From: Sedimentimonas flavescens
Lineage (GTDB): Bacteria > Pseudomonadota > Alphaproteobacteria > Rhodobacterales > Rhodobacteraceae
Length of the DNA stretch: 64,000 bases
Assembly (NCBI RefSeq): GCF_019264375.1
Contig: NZ_JAHVAI010000014.1
Span: forward strand, 1-64,000
Direction: 5' to 3'
The notes beneath the pieces were generated by a model. It searched no databases, had not been told where the DNA came from, and saw nothing but the letters and a program-made list of their open reading frames with translations. The position numbers were made by a program, and so were the translations under genes. Below are positions 1 to 8,620 of this stretch, piece after piece. Numbering within the stretch: the first letter of the stretch is position 1; each line of letters begins with the position of its first letter.

Positions 1-42
1 AGATGCTGTCGCCCGTCGAGTTCGAACGGCAGCGGAAACTGA

Positions 43-1524
43 GACCCGAAGGCGTCTAGAAAACGCGGGGCTATTCAGGCGCTACTGACCCTTCTGGTTG
101 CTGAACGCCATCGCGCGGTAACAAAGCAGGACATTTTCCAGGCAATCTGGCCGGGCATATTCGTTACGGACGCCTCGCTTTCGACGCTGGTCCGGCAAAT
201 CCGCAGAGTGCTTGGGGATGATGGAGAACGGCAGGCGTTCATCAAGACGGTGCGAGGGCATGGTTTCCGCTTCGTCGCGGAGGTCCGCGAGATACGGTCC
301 GCCCAGGCGGCAGCGCCTGTTGAGGCTCTGACTCCCGCGACCAAGCCGACAATTGCTATCCGGCCTTTTCGGTTGCTCGGCCATAATCCAACCCAGCAGG
401 CGGTGGCCGAAGCCATTCCGGCAGAATTGATCGCCACGCTGTCGCGCCTACGCTGGATCAACGTCATTGCCCGGGGGTCAAGTTTTCGTTTTGGCCCCGG
501 CGATACAGATACTGCCGATATGGCTGTACAACTCGGCGCACAATATGTCGTCTCGGGTTTGGTCGAGTGTCACGCGCAGGGTCTGGCGATATACGCCGAG
601 CTTTCGGACGCGCGCAGCGGGCAGGTGATCTGGTCGGACGGAATTTCGGGAAAAATCGATGACGTCTATGACATGCGCGCCCGTGTGGCCCGCGAACTGG
701 TCATGGCCCTGGAATTACGCTTGCCGATGCACGAGGCCGATAGGCTGGCGCATGTGCCAACGGAAAATCTGGATGCATGGGGGCACTATCATTTGGGCAT
801 CCGCCACATGTATCGCTACAACCGCGTCGACAATCAGATTGCGGCGGGACATTTCAGGCAGGCCATCGAACTGGACAAGGGCTTTGCGCGCGCCTATGGC
901 GGGCTGTCTTACACCGAATTCCAAAACGCCTTCCAGCATTTCGGCATGGATGTGGACCACCACCGCCGCCTGACGCTGAACCACGCTGAAGAGGCCCTGA
1001 AACTCGATCCTCTCGATCCATTTTGCAACCTGATCTACGGACGCGCCAAGTGGCTTTCCGGGGATGCAGAGGATGGATTGATCTGGGTGGATCGCTCGTT
1101 GGAACTGAACCCCAATTATGCGTTCGGCTATTACAATAATGCGACGTTGAACACGGTGCTATGCAACAGCGAATTGGCCGATCAGAACGTAGATCATGCT
1201 CTGATACTCAGCCCCCTTGATCCGCATTTGCAGTCGATGTTCGGCACGCGGGCGCTTGCTGCCTGGATCGGCGATGATCTCGCGGCCGCACATCGATATG
1301 CCGAGCGCGCGCTGAAATCCCCCAATCCGCATCTTTACGTCTTCATAATTGCGGCCGCTATATATGCCCAACGCGGAGAGGCGCTTAAGGCGCAGGATTG
1401 TGTGGATGCAATCCGGGCCAAGCAAGTCCCATTTGGAACCAAGGAATTTCTGACCCACTTTAACCTGCGTCAGGCGGATAAGTTGTCCGAACTGGTTTCC
1501 ACCTTGGCGGGGCTGGGTATCTGA
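43..1524 (+). CDS. Winged-helix transcriptional regulator with TPR-like C-terminus, 5' end broken
   Basis: The reading frame begins with an OmpR/PhoB-type winged-helix DNA-binding domain (visible pieces include AIWPGIFVTDASLSTLVRQI and KTVRGHGFRFVAEV). It continues with a TolB-like region that includes AVQLGAQYVVSGLVE and then helical repeats resembling TPRs. This is the CadC-like soluble regulator architecture. The first usable start codon is a GTG at 208, but the conserved DNA-binding domain clearly extends upstream to about position 43, where an in-frame TGA lies. No ATG, GTG or TTG occurs in this frame between 43 and 207, while a different frame has an ATG at position 3. The 5' end is therefore probably frameshifted or truncated, and the gene may be inactive. 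The stop is at 1522-1524. No regulated target is evident nearby. Confidence 0.7.
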   Translation, partial: DPKASRKRGAIQALLTLLVAERHRAVTKQDIFQAIWPGIFVTDASLSTLVRQIRRVLGDDGERQAFIKTVRGHGFRFVAEVREIRSAQAAAPVEALTPATKPTIAIRPFRLLGHNPTQQAVAEAIPAELIATLSRLRWINVIARGSSFRFGPGDTDTADMAVQLGAQYVVSGLVECHAQGLAIYAELSDARSGQVIWSDGISGKIDDVYDMRARVARELVMALELRLPMHEADRLAHVPTENLDAWGHYHLGIRHMYRYNRVDNQIAAGHFRQAIELDKGFARAYGGLSYTEFQNAFQHFGMDVDHHRRLTLNHAEEALKLDPLDPFCNLIYGRAKWLSGDAEDGLIWVDRSLELNPNYAFGYYNNATLNTVLCNSELADQNVDHALILSPLDPHLQSMFGTRALAAWIGDDLAAAHRYAERALKSPNPHLYVFIIAAAIYAQRGEALKAQDCVDAIRAKQVPFGTKEFLTHFNLRQADKLSELVSTLAGLGI

Positions 1525-1539
1525 GTGCCAGTTGGACCT

Positions 1540-2400
1540 GTCGAAGCAACTTGGGTTGAGGAGGGCAGGGCGGTTTTGTAGCCTTCGCCGATGAAGACGC
1601 GATCGCCTTTCCGTTTTTTTGGACGAGCCCTTAAGTCATCCAGCTGGCCGTGATGATGTATATCCGGTTCCCGCTGTCGCTTCGCAATGTCGAGGATTTG
1701 CTGCATGAGCGGGGCATCGACATCTGCCATGAGACGGTCCGATCTTGGTGGCATCGGTTCGGCTCGATGTGTGCCTCGGAGATCCGAAACGTCGGATCTA
1801 GGGCCTGCGCTCAAGCCATAGGAGGTGGCGCTTGGACGAGATGTTCGTGAAGAGCAACGGTGATCGCCATTACTTGTGGCGGACTGTCGATCACGAAGGC
1901 GAGGTGCTTGAGAGTTTTGTGACGAAGCGGCGAGACAAGAGGGTTGCTTTGAAATTCTTGAGGAAATCTCTGACGCGGCACGGCGCAGCCGATGGGTTCG
2001 TTACTGACCGCCTGCGCTCCTACGGGGCCGCTCTGGGTGATCTTGGTATCCGTGAGCGTCAGCGGACTGGCCGGTGGATAAATGGCCGCGCGGAGAATTC
2101 ACGCTTGCCATTCCGAAGGCGGGAGCGGGCGATGCTCCGCTTCAGGCGGATGCGAACGCTCCAGAAGTTCGCCGCCGTTCACGCCTCGGTCGACAACCTC
2201 TTCAACGCGAAACGCAGCCTATCAAGCAGGCCTCTCTTCAAGGCCAACCGCGCCGCTGCTCTTGCTTAGTGGTGTGCTTTCTGCACGGCATAAGGGGCAG
2301 TGCTGCTGGTCTTGAAGAGACTTGTTCGTGTTTGTCTGCCAGCACCAGCCGCGCCGCAGCTCTTGCCGAGTGGCGCGGCCTCTGCGTGGCATAGGGGACA
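1540..2400 (+). mobile_element. Degenerate IS6-family insertion sequence
   Basis: This stretch carries a decayed IS6-family (IS26-like) element. The transposase reading frame is split over several frames. After it ends at 2269, two further short segments repeat the transposase tail: NRAAALA at about 2249-2269 and RAAALAEWRGLCVA at about 2350-2394. Near 1549 the left flank reads aacttgggttgaggagggca, which is closely matched near 5319 by the second IS6 remnant in this window. I could not define intact terminal inverted repeats or a target duplication, so the ends given are approximate. Confidence 0.7.
1591..2269 (+). pseudogene. IS6-family transposase, frameshifted
   Basis: Three consecutive frames together spell an IS6-family transposase of roughly the usual length (about 230 residues). 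The first, from ATG 1591, gives MKTRSPFRFFG. The second, about 1635-1815, gives VIQLAVMMYIRFPLSLRNVE and ERGIDICHETVRSWWHRFG. The third, from about 1826 to 2269, gives LDEMFVKSNGDRHYLWRTVD, then NGRAENSRLPFRRRERAM. The DDE residues are still readable: D in LDEMF, D in VTDRLRSYG and E in RAENS. At least two frameshifts, near 1625 and near 1815-1830, separate the pieces. The catalytic triad is therefore preserved in sequence but not in one frame, and the gene cannot be translated as one protein. Confidence 0.8.
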
Positions 2401-2453
2401 AAGTAAAGGTCTGCGCGGATACGAGTTCGAACTCGTCTGCCCGCGCCTTCGGA

Positions 2454-2849
2454 TCAATTCGCCGGGGAAGATGTAGGCTTGCCGTCCGGAACCAGGTACG
2501 TGGCAATGACCTTGGCGCCATTGGGGCCTGTCTTGGCGTCGTGAACGATCATCGCCGGCACAAGGTAGGACTCGCCCGCGGAAATCTGCCGTGGAGCTTC
2601 GCCGTCGACCAAGAGCTCGAAGCCGCCCTCGATCACGTATCCGGATTCAGGCCCGGGATGTGTATGGCGCCCGACATTTACATCCGGGGCCAGTTCGGCA
2701 AGACCGATTATGGTCTCGTACGAAGTTTGCGGGACTTCAAAGCGCTGGAGCGGGGTCCTCTTGATGGGCTCCGTCTGTTGTGCCAGCGTCGGACAAGCGG
2801 CCGTCAGGATGGCGGCGGAAATGCAGATCAGTCTTTTGGGTCGTTTCAT
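2454..2849 (-). CDS. Secreted cupin-domain protein
   Basis: This 131-residue protein has an N-terminal signal peptide (MKRPKRLICISAAILTAACP, then LAQQ), with a possible lipobox-like cysteine. A single small cupin fold follows. The metal-binding motif is visible as GRHTHPGPESGYVIEGGFEL: two histidines, a glutamate and the usual glycines. The second cupin motif contains GESYLVPAMIVHDAKTGPNG. Similar proteins are small periplasmic cupins with no firmly assigned reaction. The gene is transcribed away from the AraC-type regulator, and the roughly 200 bp between them would hold both promoters, so the regulator may control it. It sits inside the patch flanked by IS6 remnants. Confidence 0.75.
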   Translation of the reverse strand: MKRPKRLICISAAILTAACPTLAQQTEPIKRTPLQRFEVPQTSYETIIGLAELAPDVNVGRHTHPGPESGYVIEGGFELLVDGEAPRQISAGESYLVPAMIVHDAKTGPNGAKVIATYLVPDGKPTSSPAN

Positions 2850-3047
2850 CGGAACCTCCCATAGCTCGTGACCCGTTCAGAGTCGCGTATCCCTTTCGCT
2901 TTGTCTTGGGCTGCCACGAAGTGCGGATCGGCTTACAGCGAACTCATCCTGGCCAGGAACGGGCAATCGAAAGCGCAACAGAAATGTCCGACGCTCAGAA
3001 TCCGATTCGTGATAGAAAGTTACGACCAATTGTGTCGCGGGACAAAA

Positions 3048-4013
3048 ATGATGTCTGGGATCGTCGGCGGCGTATCATTTGATCTTGCAACGCGCGAACT
3101 GTCGGCTGTGGCGGGGCTGGAATGCCTTCGCGAGCTGTTTGATACCAAGGTACAATTGACATTTGACGCATCTGCGGATCAACGCGTGGATGCACAGATG
3201 ACCGTGCACGGGCTCCCCGGGCTTCGGCGCGCTAGGATGACCTCGACGATGGATGTTCATCTAGGTCGGAAACGTCCGATGCTGGCGGACGGTCAAGACG
3301 ACGTCTGCCTAATCATCGGCACCGGTGGAGAACTGGCCATAGACCAGCGTGCCCGTCGGTCGGTTGCACGGGAAGGTGACGCTGTCTTGCTCGTGTATCG
3401 CGAGCCGGCCGAAGTGCATTTTCATTCCATGAACTATCTGTCAGTCCGCGTGCCTTATTCAGCACTGGTGCCACTCACGAAAGATTTGGAAGCGGCTGCG
3501 GGTCGATGTGTACCACGCGAGGCTTCCGCGCTTGCGCTGCTGCGAAGCTATGTTTCCGCTTTACCCGCTCATATGGCCGATCTGCGTCTCTCCGGACTTG
3601 TCGCAACCCATGTCTACGACCTGATGGCATTAGCGATTGGTTCAAATGCTGACGGCCGCGAGCTTGCCTTGGGGCGCGGCGTGCGTGTCGCCCGGCTGAA
3701 GGCTATCGAAGCCGACCTGGCCCGCGATTCCACGCTCTCGCTTGAGGAGATCGCAAGGCGCCAGAACGTAACGCCCCGCTACGTACAGATGCTCTTTGAG
3801 GATGCCGGTACAACCTTTACCAGCTATGTGCTCGACATACGGCTAGAGGCGGTTCGCACAATGCTGATAAGCCCACGGTACAAGGACTGGTCCGTCACGA
3901 GTATCGCGCTCGAGGCAGGGTTCGGTGACATCTCCTATTTCAATCGGAGGTTCAGGCGTCGTTTTTCGATGACGCCTACGGATCTGCGCAATGCGGCTCA
4001 GCAAGTGCGATGA
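3048..4013 (+). CDS. AraC-family transcriptional regulator
   Basis: The C-terminal hundred residues form two helix-turn-helix motifs of the AraC/XylS family. The first covers LSLEEIARRQNVTPRYVQML and the second covers WSVTSIALEAGFGDISYFNR followed by RFRRRFSMTPTDLR. The N-terminal two thirds look like the AraC_binding_2 (cupin-like) sensor domain common in regulators of about 320 residues. I chose the tandem ATGs at 3048/3051, which give 321 residues, because an alternative GTG at 2868 would add about 60 residues with no family counterpart and would consume the divergent promoter region. The ligand is unknown. The neighbouring cupin and porin-like genes are the natural candidate targets. Confidence 0.8.
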   Translation: MMSGIVGGVSFDLATRELSAVAGLECLRELFDTKVQLTFDASADQRVDAQMTVHGLPGLRRARMTSTMDVHLGRKRPMLADGQDDVCLIIGTGGELAIDQRARRSVAREGDAVLLVYREPAEVHFHSMNYLSVRVPYSALVPLTKDLEAAAGRCVPREASALALLRSYVSALPAHMADLRLSGLVATHVYDLMALAIGSNADGRELALGRGVRVARLKAIEADLARDSTLSLEEIARRQNVTPRYVQMLFEDAGTTFTSYVLDIRLEAVRTMLISPRYKDWSVTSIALEAGFGDISYFNRRFRRRFSMTPTDLRNAAQQVR

Positions 4014-4211
4014 TCGCAGAAAAATCCACGTTTCGAAAATGCAGGTTCTACATCCGCCCAGGGACAAAATCCGCCAGAATACGGAAATCTTTGCCCAGAC
4101 AGCGTAGCCGTTCACCGAGTGCTGGAATCAAAATTCGTTCAGACGGGACAGATCAGACAAACTCGGCATGGCACGGCGCCAACCTCGATTGTTTGCGAAG
4201 GGGCGGAATGC

Positions 4212-4242
4212 AAAAAAAAGGCCACCCGAAGGTGGCCTTTTC
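4212..4242 (-). terminator. Rho-independent terminator of the porin-like gene
   Basis: A hairpin with stem aaggccacc / ggtggcctt and a four-base loop is followed on the minus strand by eight T residues. It lies about 20 bp past the stop codon of the porin-like gene ending at 4260. The T-rich side favours termination of minus-strand transcription, although the regulator on the plus strand also ends nearby at 4013. Confidence 0.85.
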
Positions 4243-4259
4243 GTAGCATGCAAGCAGGA

Positions 4260-5153
4260 TCAGAACTTCCAGCCGAGTGAGACGTCCCAGATGCCGTCAA
4301 AGGCATCGTCGCTGTCCAGGTATCCAAGCTGCGCATAGGCACCGTTCCAGAAGGTGTAATCTGCGCCGACGCCATAGATGGTCGTCGAGCCGACATCCAG
4401 AACGCTGGCGTTCAGCGCGAGCTGCGGCATCACGTAATATGAGCCCCACGCCATGATGGAGGTGTCGTCGAAATAGCCGTCGTCACCGTTGCTGAGGCCA
4501 ATGCCCGCTTCGTACAGATCGGTTTTTGCGCCAATTTCGGTGTGGAACAGCGTGCCGTTGTGACCGTCGGCGTCGAAATGCTCGACGCTTGCCGAGGCAA
4601 ACCAGATGTCGCGGGTGTAGGTCGCGCCAAGTCCGAACACATCAGCGTCCGCGCCATCCGAGAAGTGGTGGTAAGAGGCGCCGACTTTGACCATGCCGAA
4701 ATCGCCGTCATAGCGCACGCCAAGCGGCGCCTCGTCCGAGGTCAGATAGGCGATATCGACAATGCCGTCGGTAATCAAACCGGTTTCGAAGCCGAAGTAG
4801 CGCACGCCTCCGACGTCAGGCATCCGGGTATGATCCTTAAGGACCGAGCGCGGCACACCGACGCTGAACTTGTGATTGCCGACGTGGTAAGTGAGCGCGC
4901 CGAACAGGGCGGACTCGGACGTGCCTTCGAAATCAAGGCCGATCAGGCCGAAATCGAGGCCGACACCACCCATGAACGGGGCGACCGAGACGTCGAAGTC
5001 ACCGATGATGCCCGAAGCGTCATCGCCGTCCGAGGTCAGGTGTTCGTACTCTACATAGCCCTTTGCGGTGACGCCGTCGGGCAGGGATTGTGCGTTGGCG
5101 GTGGCGGGGATCGCAAGCGCAGCGAGAACGAGCAGAACGGGTTTCTTGGTCAT
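4260..5153 (-). CDS. Porin-like outer-membrane beta-barrel protein
   Basis: The 297-residue product starts with a clear signal peptide (MTKKPVLLVLAALAIPATAN, cleavage after NAQ). It continues with alternating polar/hydrophobic strands rich in aspartate, glycine and aromatic residues, and ends in GWKF. A terminal phenylalanine of this kind is the usual recognition signal for BAM-dependent insertion. No catalytic motif is seen, so the likely role is a small porin or barrel in the outer membrane. The substrate cannot be deduced. It is a monocistronic minus-strand gene with a strong terminator, between the AraC regulator and the deleted IS6 remnant. Confidence 0.7.
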   Translation of the reverse strand: MTKKPVLLVLAALAIPATANAQSLPDGVTAKGYVEYEHLTSDGDDASGIIGDFDVSVAPFMGGVGLDFGLIGLDFEGTSESALFGALTYHVGNHKFSVGVPRSVLKDHTRMPDVGGVRYFGFETGLITDGIVDIAYLTSDEAPLGVRYDGDFGMVKVGASYHHFSDGADADVFGLGATYTRDIWFASASVEHFDADGHNGTLFHTEIGAKTDLYEAGIGLSNGDDGYFDDTSIMAWGSYYVMPQLALNASVLDVGSTTIYGVGADYTFWNGAYAQLGYLDSDDAFDGIWDVSLGWKF

Positions 5154-5294
5154 AGCGAAAACCTCATTTATGAATTACTCACCTATTACGCTAACCCTCT
5201 CGGGACGCGGCCGCCAGATTCGACTAATAACAGCAGAGTTTCTGGGCACGCTTGTTGCGCCGCACACACATAAGCGGAACCTGGCCGGGGTGCA

Positions 5295-5540
5295 TTGCTG
5301 CGGGTCTTGTCAGACAAACTTGGCTTGAGGCGGGGCAGGGTGCCCGCTCGCCTCAGTCCATGCCAGACTCGATCCTTTCAGCGGTTCAAGGCATCGCCAG
5401 AGGTCATGCGGCGCTCCGAAGACGCGGTATACACAAGAGCCAGCAGATTAGCTGGTGGATGTAGAGCCGCGCGGGAATTCACATTTGCTCACCGCGCTGC
5501 CGCTCTTGCCAAGTGGCGCGGCTTTCTTGCTGCCTGACAT
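5295..5540 (+). mobile_element. Internally deleted IS6 derivative (miniature remnant)
   Basis: A single 80-codon frame (5295-5537) joins pieces of the two ends of an IS6 transposase. Near the start it reads RSFQRFKASPEVMRR, which resembles the N-terminal part of IS6 transposases. Further on, CRAAREFTF comes from DNA almost matching the GRAENSRLPF region of the first copy, and the frame ends in HRAAALAKWRGFLAA. The catalytic core is missing. The DNA near 5319 (aacttggcttgaggcggggc) also matches the left flank of the first IS6 copy near 1549. I read this as a deletion derivative that could only have moved with help from a complete relative. Confidence 0.65.
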
Positions 5541-5579
5541 ACTGCCAAGGCTGGGAAACTGAGGCGACTTGGCATTCGC

Positions 5580-5625
5580 CTGACTGCTCCCTCTTGCAGA
5601 TTGGCGCGATCTCTGCGTGGAATAA
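5580..5625 (+). repeat. Additional IS6 tail fragment
   Basis: The sequence ctcttgcagattggcgcgat followed by ctctgcgtgg repeats the 3' end of the transposase frame (compare LAEWRGLCVA at about 2362-2391; here LADWRDLCVE). It is at least the fourth copy of this tail in the window, after those near 2249, 2350 and 5496. The rest of 5626-5776 upstream of acnB holds no gene I can recognise. Confidence 0.5.
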
Positions 5626-5776
5626 GAGGCCGCTCTACTGACCTTGTGGAGGCCGGTTCGAGTTCGTCTGGCAGCCCTTTCCCCGAAGGCTTGCGTTTTT
5701 CCGCATAGTCTGTATACAACTGCATACCGAAGCTGCCGCGCTCAGCCGTCATGTCATTCAGCCATTGGGAACGCAG

Positions 5777-8566
5777 ATGACTCTCTATGCACGCTACCTC
5801 GAAGAGATCGAAACCCGCAAAGCACAAGGCCTCAGCCCCAAACCGATCGACGACGGCGCACTGACCGCCGAAATCGTCGCGCAGATCCGCGATGCCGCGC
5901 ATCCGCACCGCGCCGACTCGTTGCAGTATTTCATCTATAACACTCTGCCCGGCACCACCGCTGCCGCGGGTGTGAAGGCGGAGTTCCTGAAAGAGATCGT
6001 GCTGGGCCAGGTTGTGGTGCCGGAGATCACGCCTGCCTTCGCGCTGGAATTGCTGTCGCACATGAAGGGCGGGCCCTCGGTGCGCGTTCTACTCGATGTG
6101 GCGCTTGGTGCGGACAAGGCGATTGCCGAACAGGCCGCCGCCGTGCTCAAGACCCAGGTCTTCCTCTATGACGCCGATACCGACCGCCTGAAGGCCGCGC
6201 ATGAGGCGGGCAATGCGATCGCCACCGATATCCTGCAAAGCTATGCCCAGGCCGAGTTCTTCACCAGCCTGCCCGATGTCGAGGACGAAATCGAGATCGT
6301 CACCTTCGTCGCGGCCGAGGGCGATATCTCGACCGACCTGCTTTCGCCGGGCAACCAGGCGCACTCGCGCGCCGACCGCGAACTGCACGGGCTGTGCATG
6401 TGCGACGAGGCCGCTCAGAAGACGATCCGCGAGCTGAAGATCCAGCATCCCGGCAAGCGCATCATGATGATCGCCGAGAAAGGCACGATGGGTGTGGGTT
6501 CGAGCCGGATGTCGGGCGTGAACAATGTCGCGCTCTGGACCGGCAAGCAGGCCAGCCCCTATGTGCCCTTCGTCAACATCGCCCCTGTAGTCGCGGGCAC
6601 GAACGGCATCTCGCCGATTTTCGCGACCACGGTCGACGTGACCGGCGGGATCGGGGTCAACCTCAAGAACTGGGTCAAGAAGACCGACGAGAATGGCAAG
6701 GCGATCCTGAACAACGACGGCAACCCGGTCCTCGAGCAGAAATTCTCGGTCACCACCGGCACCGTGCTCAAGATCGACACGAAGAAGAAGAAGCTGCTGA
6801 ACGAGGCCGGCGAAGAAGTCGCGGATCTGTCCTCGTCCTTCACGCCCCAGAAGGTCGAGTTCATGAAGGCCGGCGGCTCCTATGCCATCGTCTTCGGCAA
6901 GAAGCTGCAGACCGTCGCGGCCGAGATCCTCGGCGTCGAGGCGCCTGCGGTCTTCGCCCCGTCGAAAGAGATCAGCATCCCCGGTCAGGGTCTGACGGCG
7001 GTCGAGAAGATCTTCAACGCCAATGCTCGCGGCGTCGCACCCGGCAAGGTGCTGCATGCCGGTTCGGACGTGCGTGTGCGCGTCAATATTGTCGGCTCGC
7101 AGGACACCACCGGCCCGATGACCGCGCAGGAACTCGAGGCGATGGCCGCCACCGTGATCTCGCCGCTGGTTGACGGCGCCTATCAGTCGGGCTGCCATAC
7201 CGCCTCGGTCTGGGACAAGAAGGCGCAGGACAATATTCCGAAGCTGATGTCCTTCATGAACAGCTTTGGCCTTGTCACCGCGCGCGACCCCAAGGGCGAG
7301 TATCACGCGATGACCGACGTGATCCACAAGGTGCTCAACGACATCACCGTGGATGACTGGGCGATCATCATCGGCGGCGACAGCCATACGCGTATGTCCA
7401 AGGGCGTGGCCTTCGGCGCCGACTCGGGCACCGTGGCGCTCGCGCTGGCCACCGCCGAGGCCGAGATGCCGATCCCGGAATCGGTCAAGGTCACCTTCAA
7501 GGGCAAGATGGCCGAGCACATGGACTTCCGCGATGTGGTCCATGCGACTCAGCAGCAGATGCTCAAGCAGTGCGGCGACAACGTCTTCCAGGGCCGCGTG
7601 ATCGAGGTTCATATCGGTACGCTGCTGGCCGATCAGGCCTTCACCTTCACCGACTGGACCGCCGAGATGAAGGCGAAGGCGGCGATCTGCATCTCGGAAG
7701 ACGAGACGCTGATCAAGTCGCTGGAACTCGCGAAGTCGCGCATCCAGATCATGATCGACAAGGGCATGGAGCAGCAAAGCGGCATGCTCGCCAAGCTGAT
7801 CGGGCTTGCCGACAAGCGCATCGCGCAGATCCGCTCGGGCGAGAAGCCGGCGCTGGCGCCCGACGCCAACGCGAAATACTTCGCCGAGGTGGTAGTCGAT
7901 CTCGACATCATCGACGAGCCGATGATCGCCGACCCCGACGTGAACAACGCCGATGTCTCGAAGCGCTACACCCACGATACGATCCGTCCGATTTCCTACT
8001 ATGCGGCGGAAAAGAAAGTGGATCTGGGCTTCGTGGGTTCGTGCATGGTGCACAAGGGTGACATCAAGATCGTCGCCCAGATGCTCAAGAACCTTGAGGA
8101 ACAGACCGGGCGCGTCGAGTTCAAGGCGCCGCTCGTGGTGGCCGCGCCGACCTACAACATCATCGATGAGCTGAAGGCGGAAGGCGACTGGGAGATCCTC
8201 GAGAAATACTCGGGCTTCGAGTTTGACGACATGTTCCCGAAAGCCAAGGCACGCACCGAATACGAGAACATCCTGTATCTCGAGCGTCCCGGCTGCAACC
8301 TGTGCATGGGCAACCAGGAAAAGGCCGAAAAGGGCGACACGGTGCTGGCCACCTCGACCCGCCTCTTCCAGGGCCGCGTCGTGGCCGACAGCGAGACCAA
8401 GAAGGGCGAGTCGCTCCTGGCCTCGACGCCGGTTGTCGTGCTCTCGGCGATCCTCGGGCGTACGCCCACCGTTGAGGAATACAAGGAAGCGGTGAAGGGC
8501 ATCGACCTGACCAAATTCGCGCCGCCGGTGCAGGCGCCGCTCGACAGCAAGTCGGTCCATTTCTGA
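5777..8566 (+). CDS. acnB: Aconitate hydratase B
   Basis: AcnB interconverts citrate and isocitrate through cis-aconitate in the TCA cycle and also acts on 2-methylisocitrate. The 929-residue protein has the AcnB-specific order: an N-terminal HEAT-like domain (from MTLYARYLEEIETRKAQG), the swivel domain, then the catalytic domains. The [4Fe-4S] ligands appear as CHTASVWDKK-type and ERPGCNLCMGNQ motifs, with GDSHTRMSKG in the active-site region. I chose ATG 5777 rather than an upstream TTG at 5765 because AcnB homologues begin with this MxLYxxYxxE sequence. It is monocistronic with its own terminator. Many alphaproteobacteria rely on AcnA, so the B type here is noteworthy. Confidence 0.95.
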   Translation: MTLYARYLEEIETRKAQGLSPKPIDDGALTAEIVAQIRDAAHPHRADSLQYFIYNTLPGTTAAAGVKAEFLKEIVLGQVVVPEITPAFALELLSHMKGGPSVRVLLDVALGADKAIAEQAAAVLKTQVFLYDADTDRLKAAHEAGNAIATDILQSYAQAEFFTSLPDVEDEIEIVTFVAAEGDISTDLLSPGNQAHSRADRELHGLCMCDEAAQKTIRELKIQHPGKRIMMIAEKGTMGVGSSRMSGVNNVALWTGKQASPYVPFVNIAPVVAGTNGISPIFATTVDVTGGIGVNLKNWVKKTDENGKAILNNDGNPVLEQKFSVTTGTVLKIDTKKKKLLNEAGEEVADLSSSFTPQKVEFMKAGGSYAIVFGKKLQTVAAEILGVEAPAVFAPSKEISIPGQGLTAVEKIFNANARGVAPGKVLHAGSDVRVRVNIVGSQDTTGPMTAQELEAMAATVISPLVDGAYQSGCHTASVWDKKAQDNIPKLMSFMNSFGLVTARDPKGEYHAMTDVIHKVLNDITVDDWAIIIGGDSHTRMSKGVAFGADSGTVALALATAEAEMPIPESVKVTFKGKMAEHMDFRDVVHATQQQMLKQCGDNVFQGRVIEVHIGTLLADQAFTFTDWTAEMKAKAAICISEDETLIKSLELAKSRIQIMIDKGMEQQSGMLAKLIGLADKRIAQIRSGEKPALAPDANAKYFAEVVVDLDIIDEPMIADPDVNNADVSKRYTHDTIRPISYYAAEKKVDLGFVGSCMVHKGDIKIVAQMLKNLEEQTGRVEFKAPLVVAAPTYNIIDELKAEGDWEILEKYSGFEFDDMFPKAKARTEYENILYLERPGCNLCMGNQEKAEKGDTVLATSTRLFQGRVVADSETKKGESLLASTPVVVLSAILGRTPTVEEYKEAVKGIDLTKFAPPVQAPLDSKSVHF

Positions 8567-8587
8567 GGACTAGTGCTGAACAGAAAG

Positions 8588-8620
8588 AACGGCCCGCGCA
8601 CAGCGCGGGCCGTTTTGTTT
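8588..8620 (+). terminator. Rho-independent terminator after acnB
   Basis: A perfect 12-bp stem (aacggcccgcgc / gcgcgggccgtt) with a three-base loop is followed by ttgttt. It starts 22 bp after the acnB stop codon. Confidence 0.9.

Noticed and set aside
2868-3047. Upstream GTG start for the AraC-type gene
   Set aside because: It would add 60 residues without family support and remove the divergent promoter region; the tandem ATG at 3048 gives the usual family length.
5640-5700. tRNA-like T-loop sequence ggttcgagttcg
   Set aside because: The flanking bases do not form the required T-stem, and no acceptor, D or anticodon stems could be placed. It also resembles DNA near the first IS6 copy.
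6089-8560. A minus-strand frame of 823 codons opposite acnB
   Set aside because: Same effect: high third-position GC of acnB removes stop codons on the opposite strand. No domain or ribosome site supports it.
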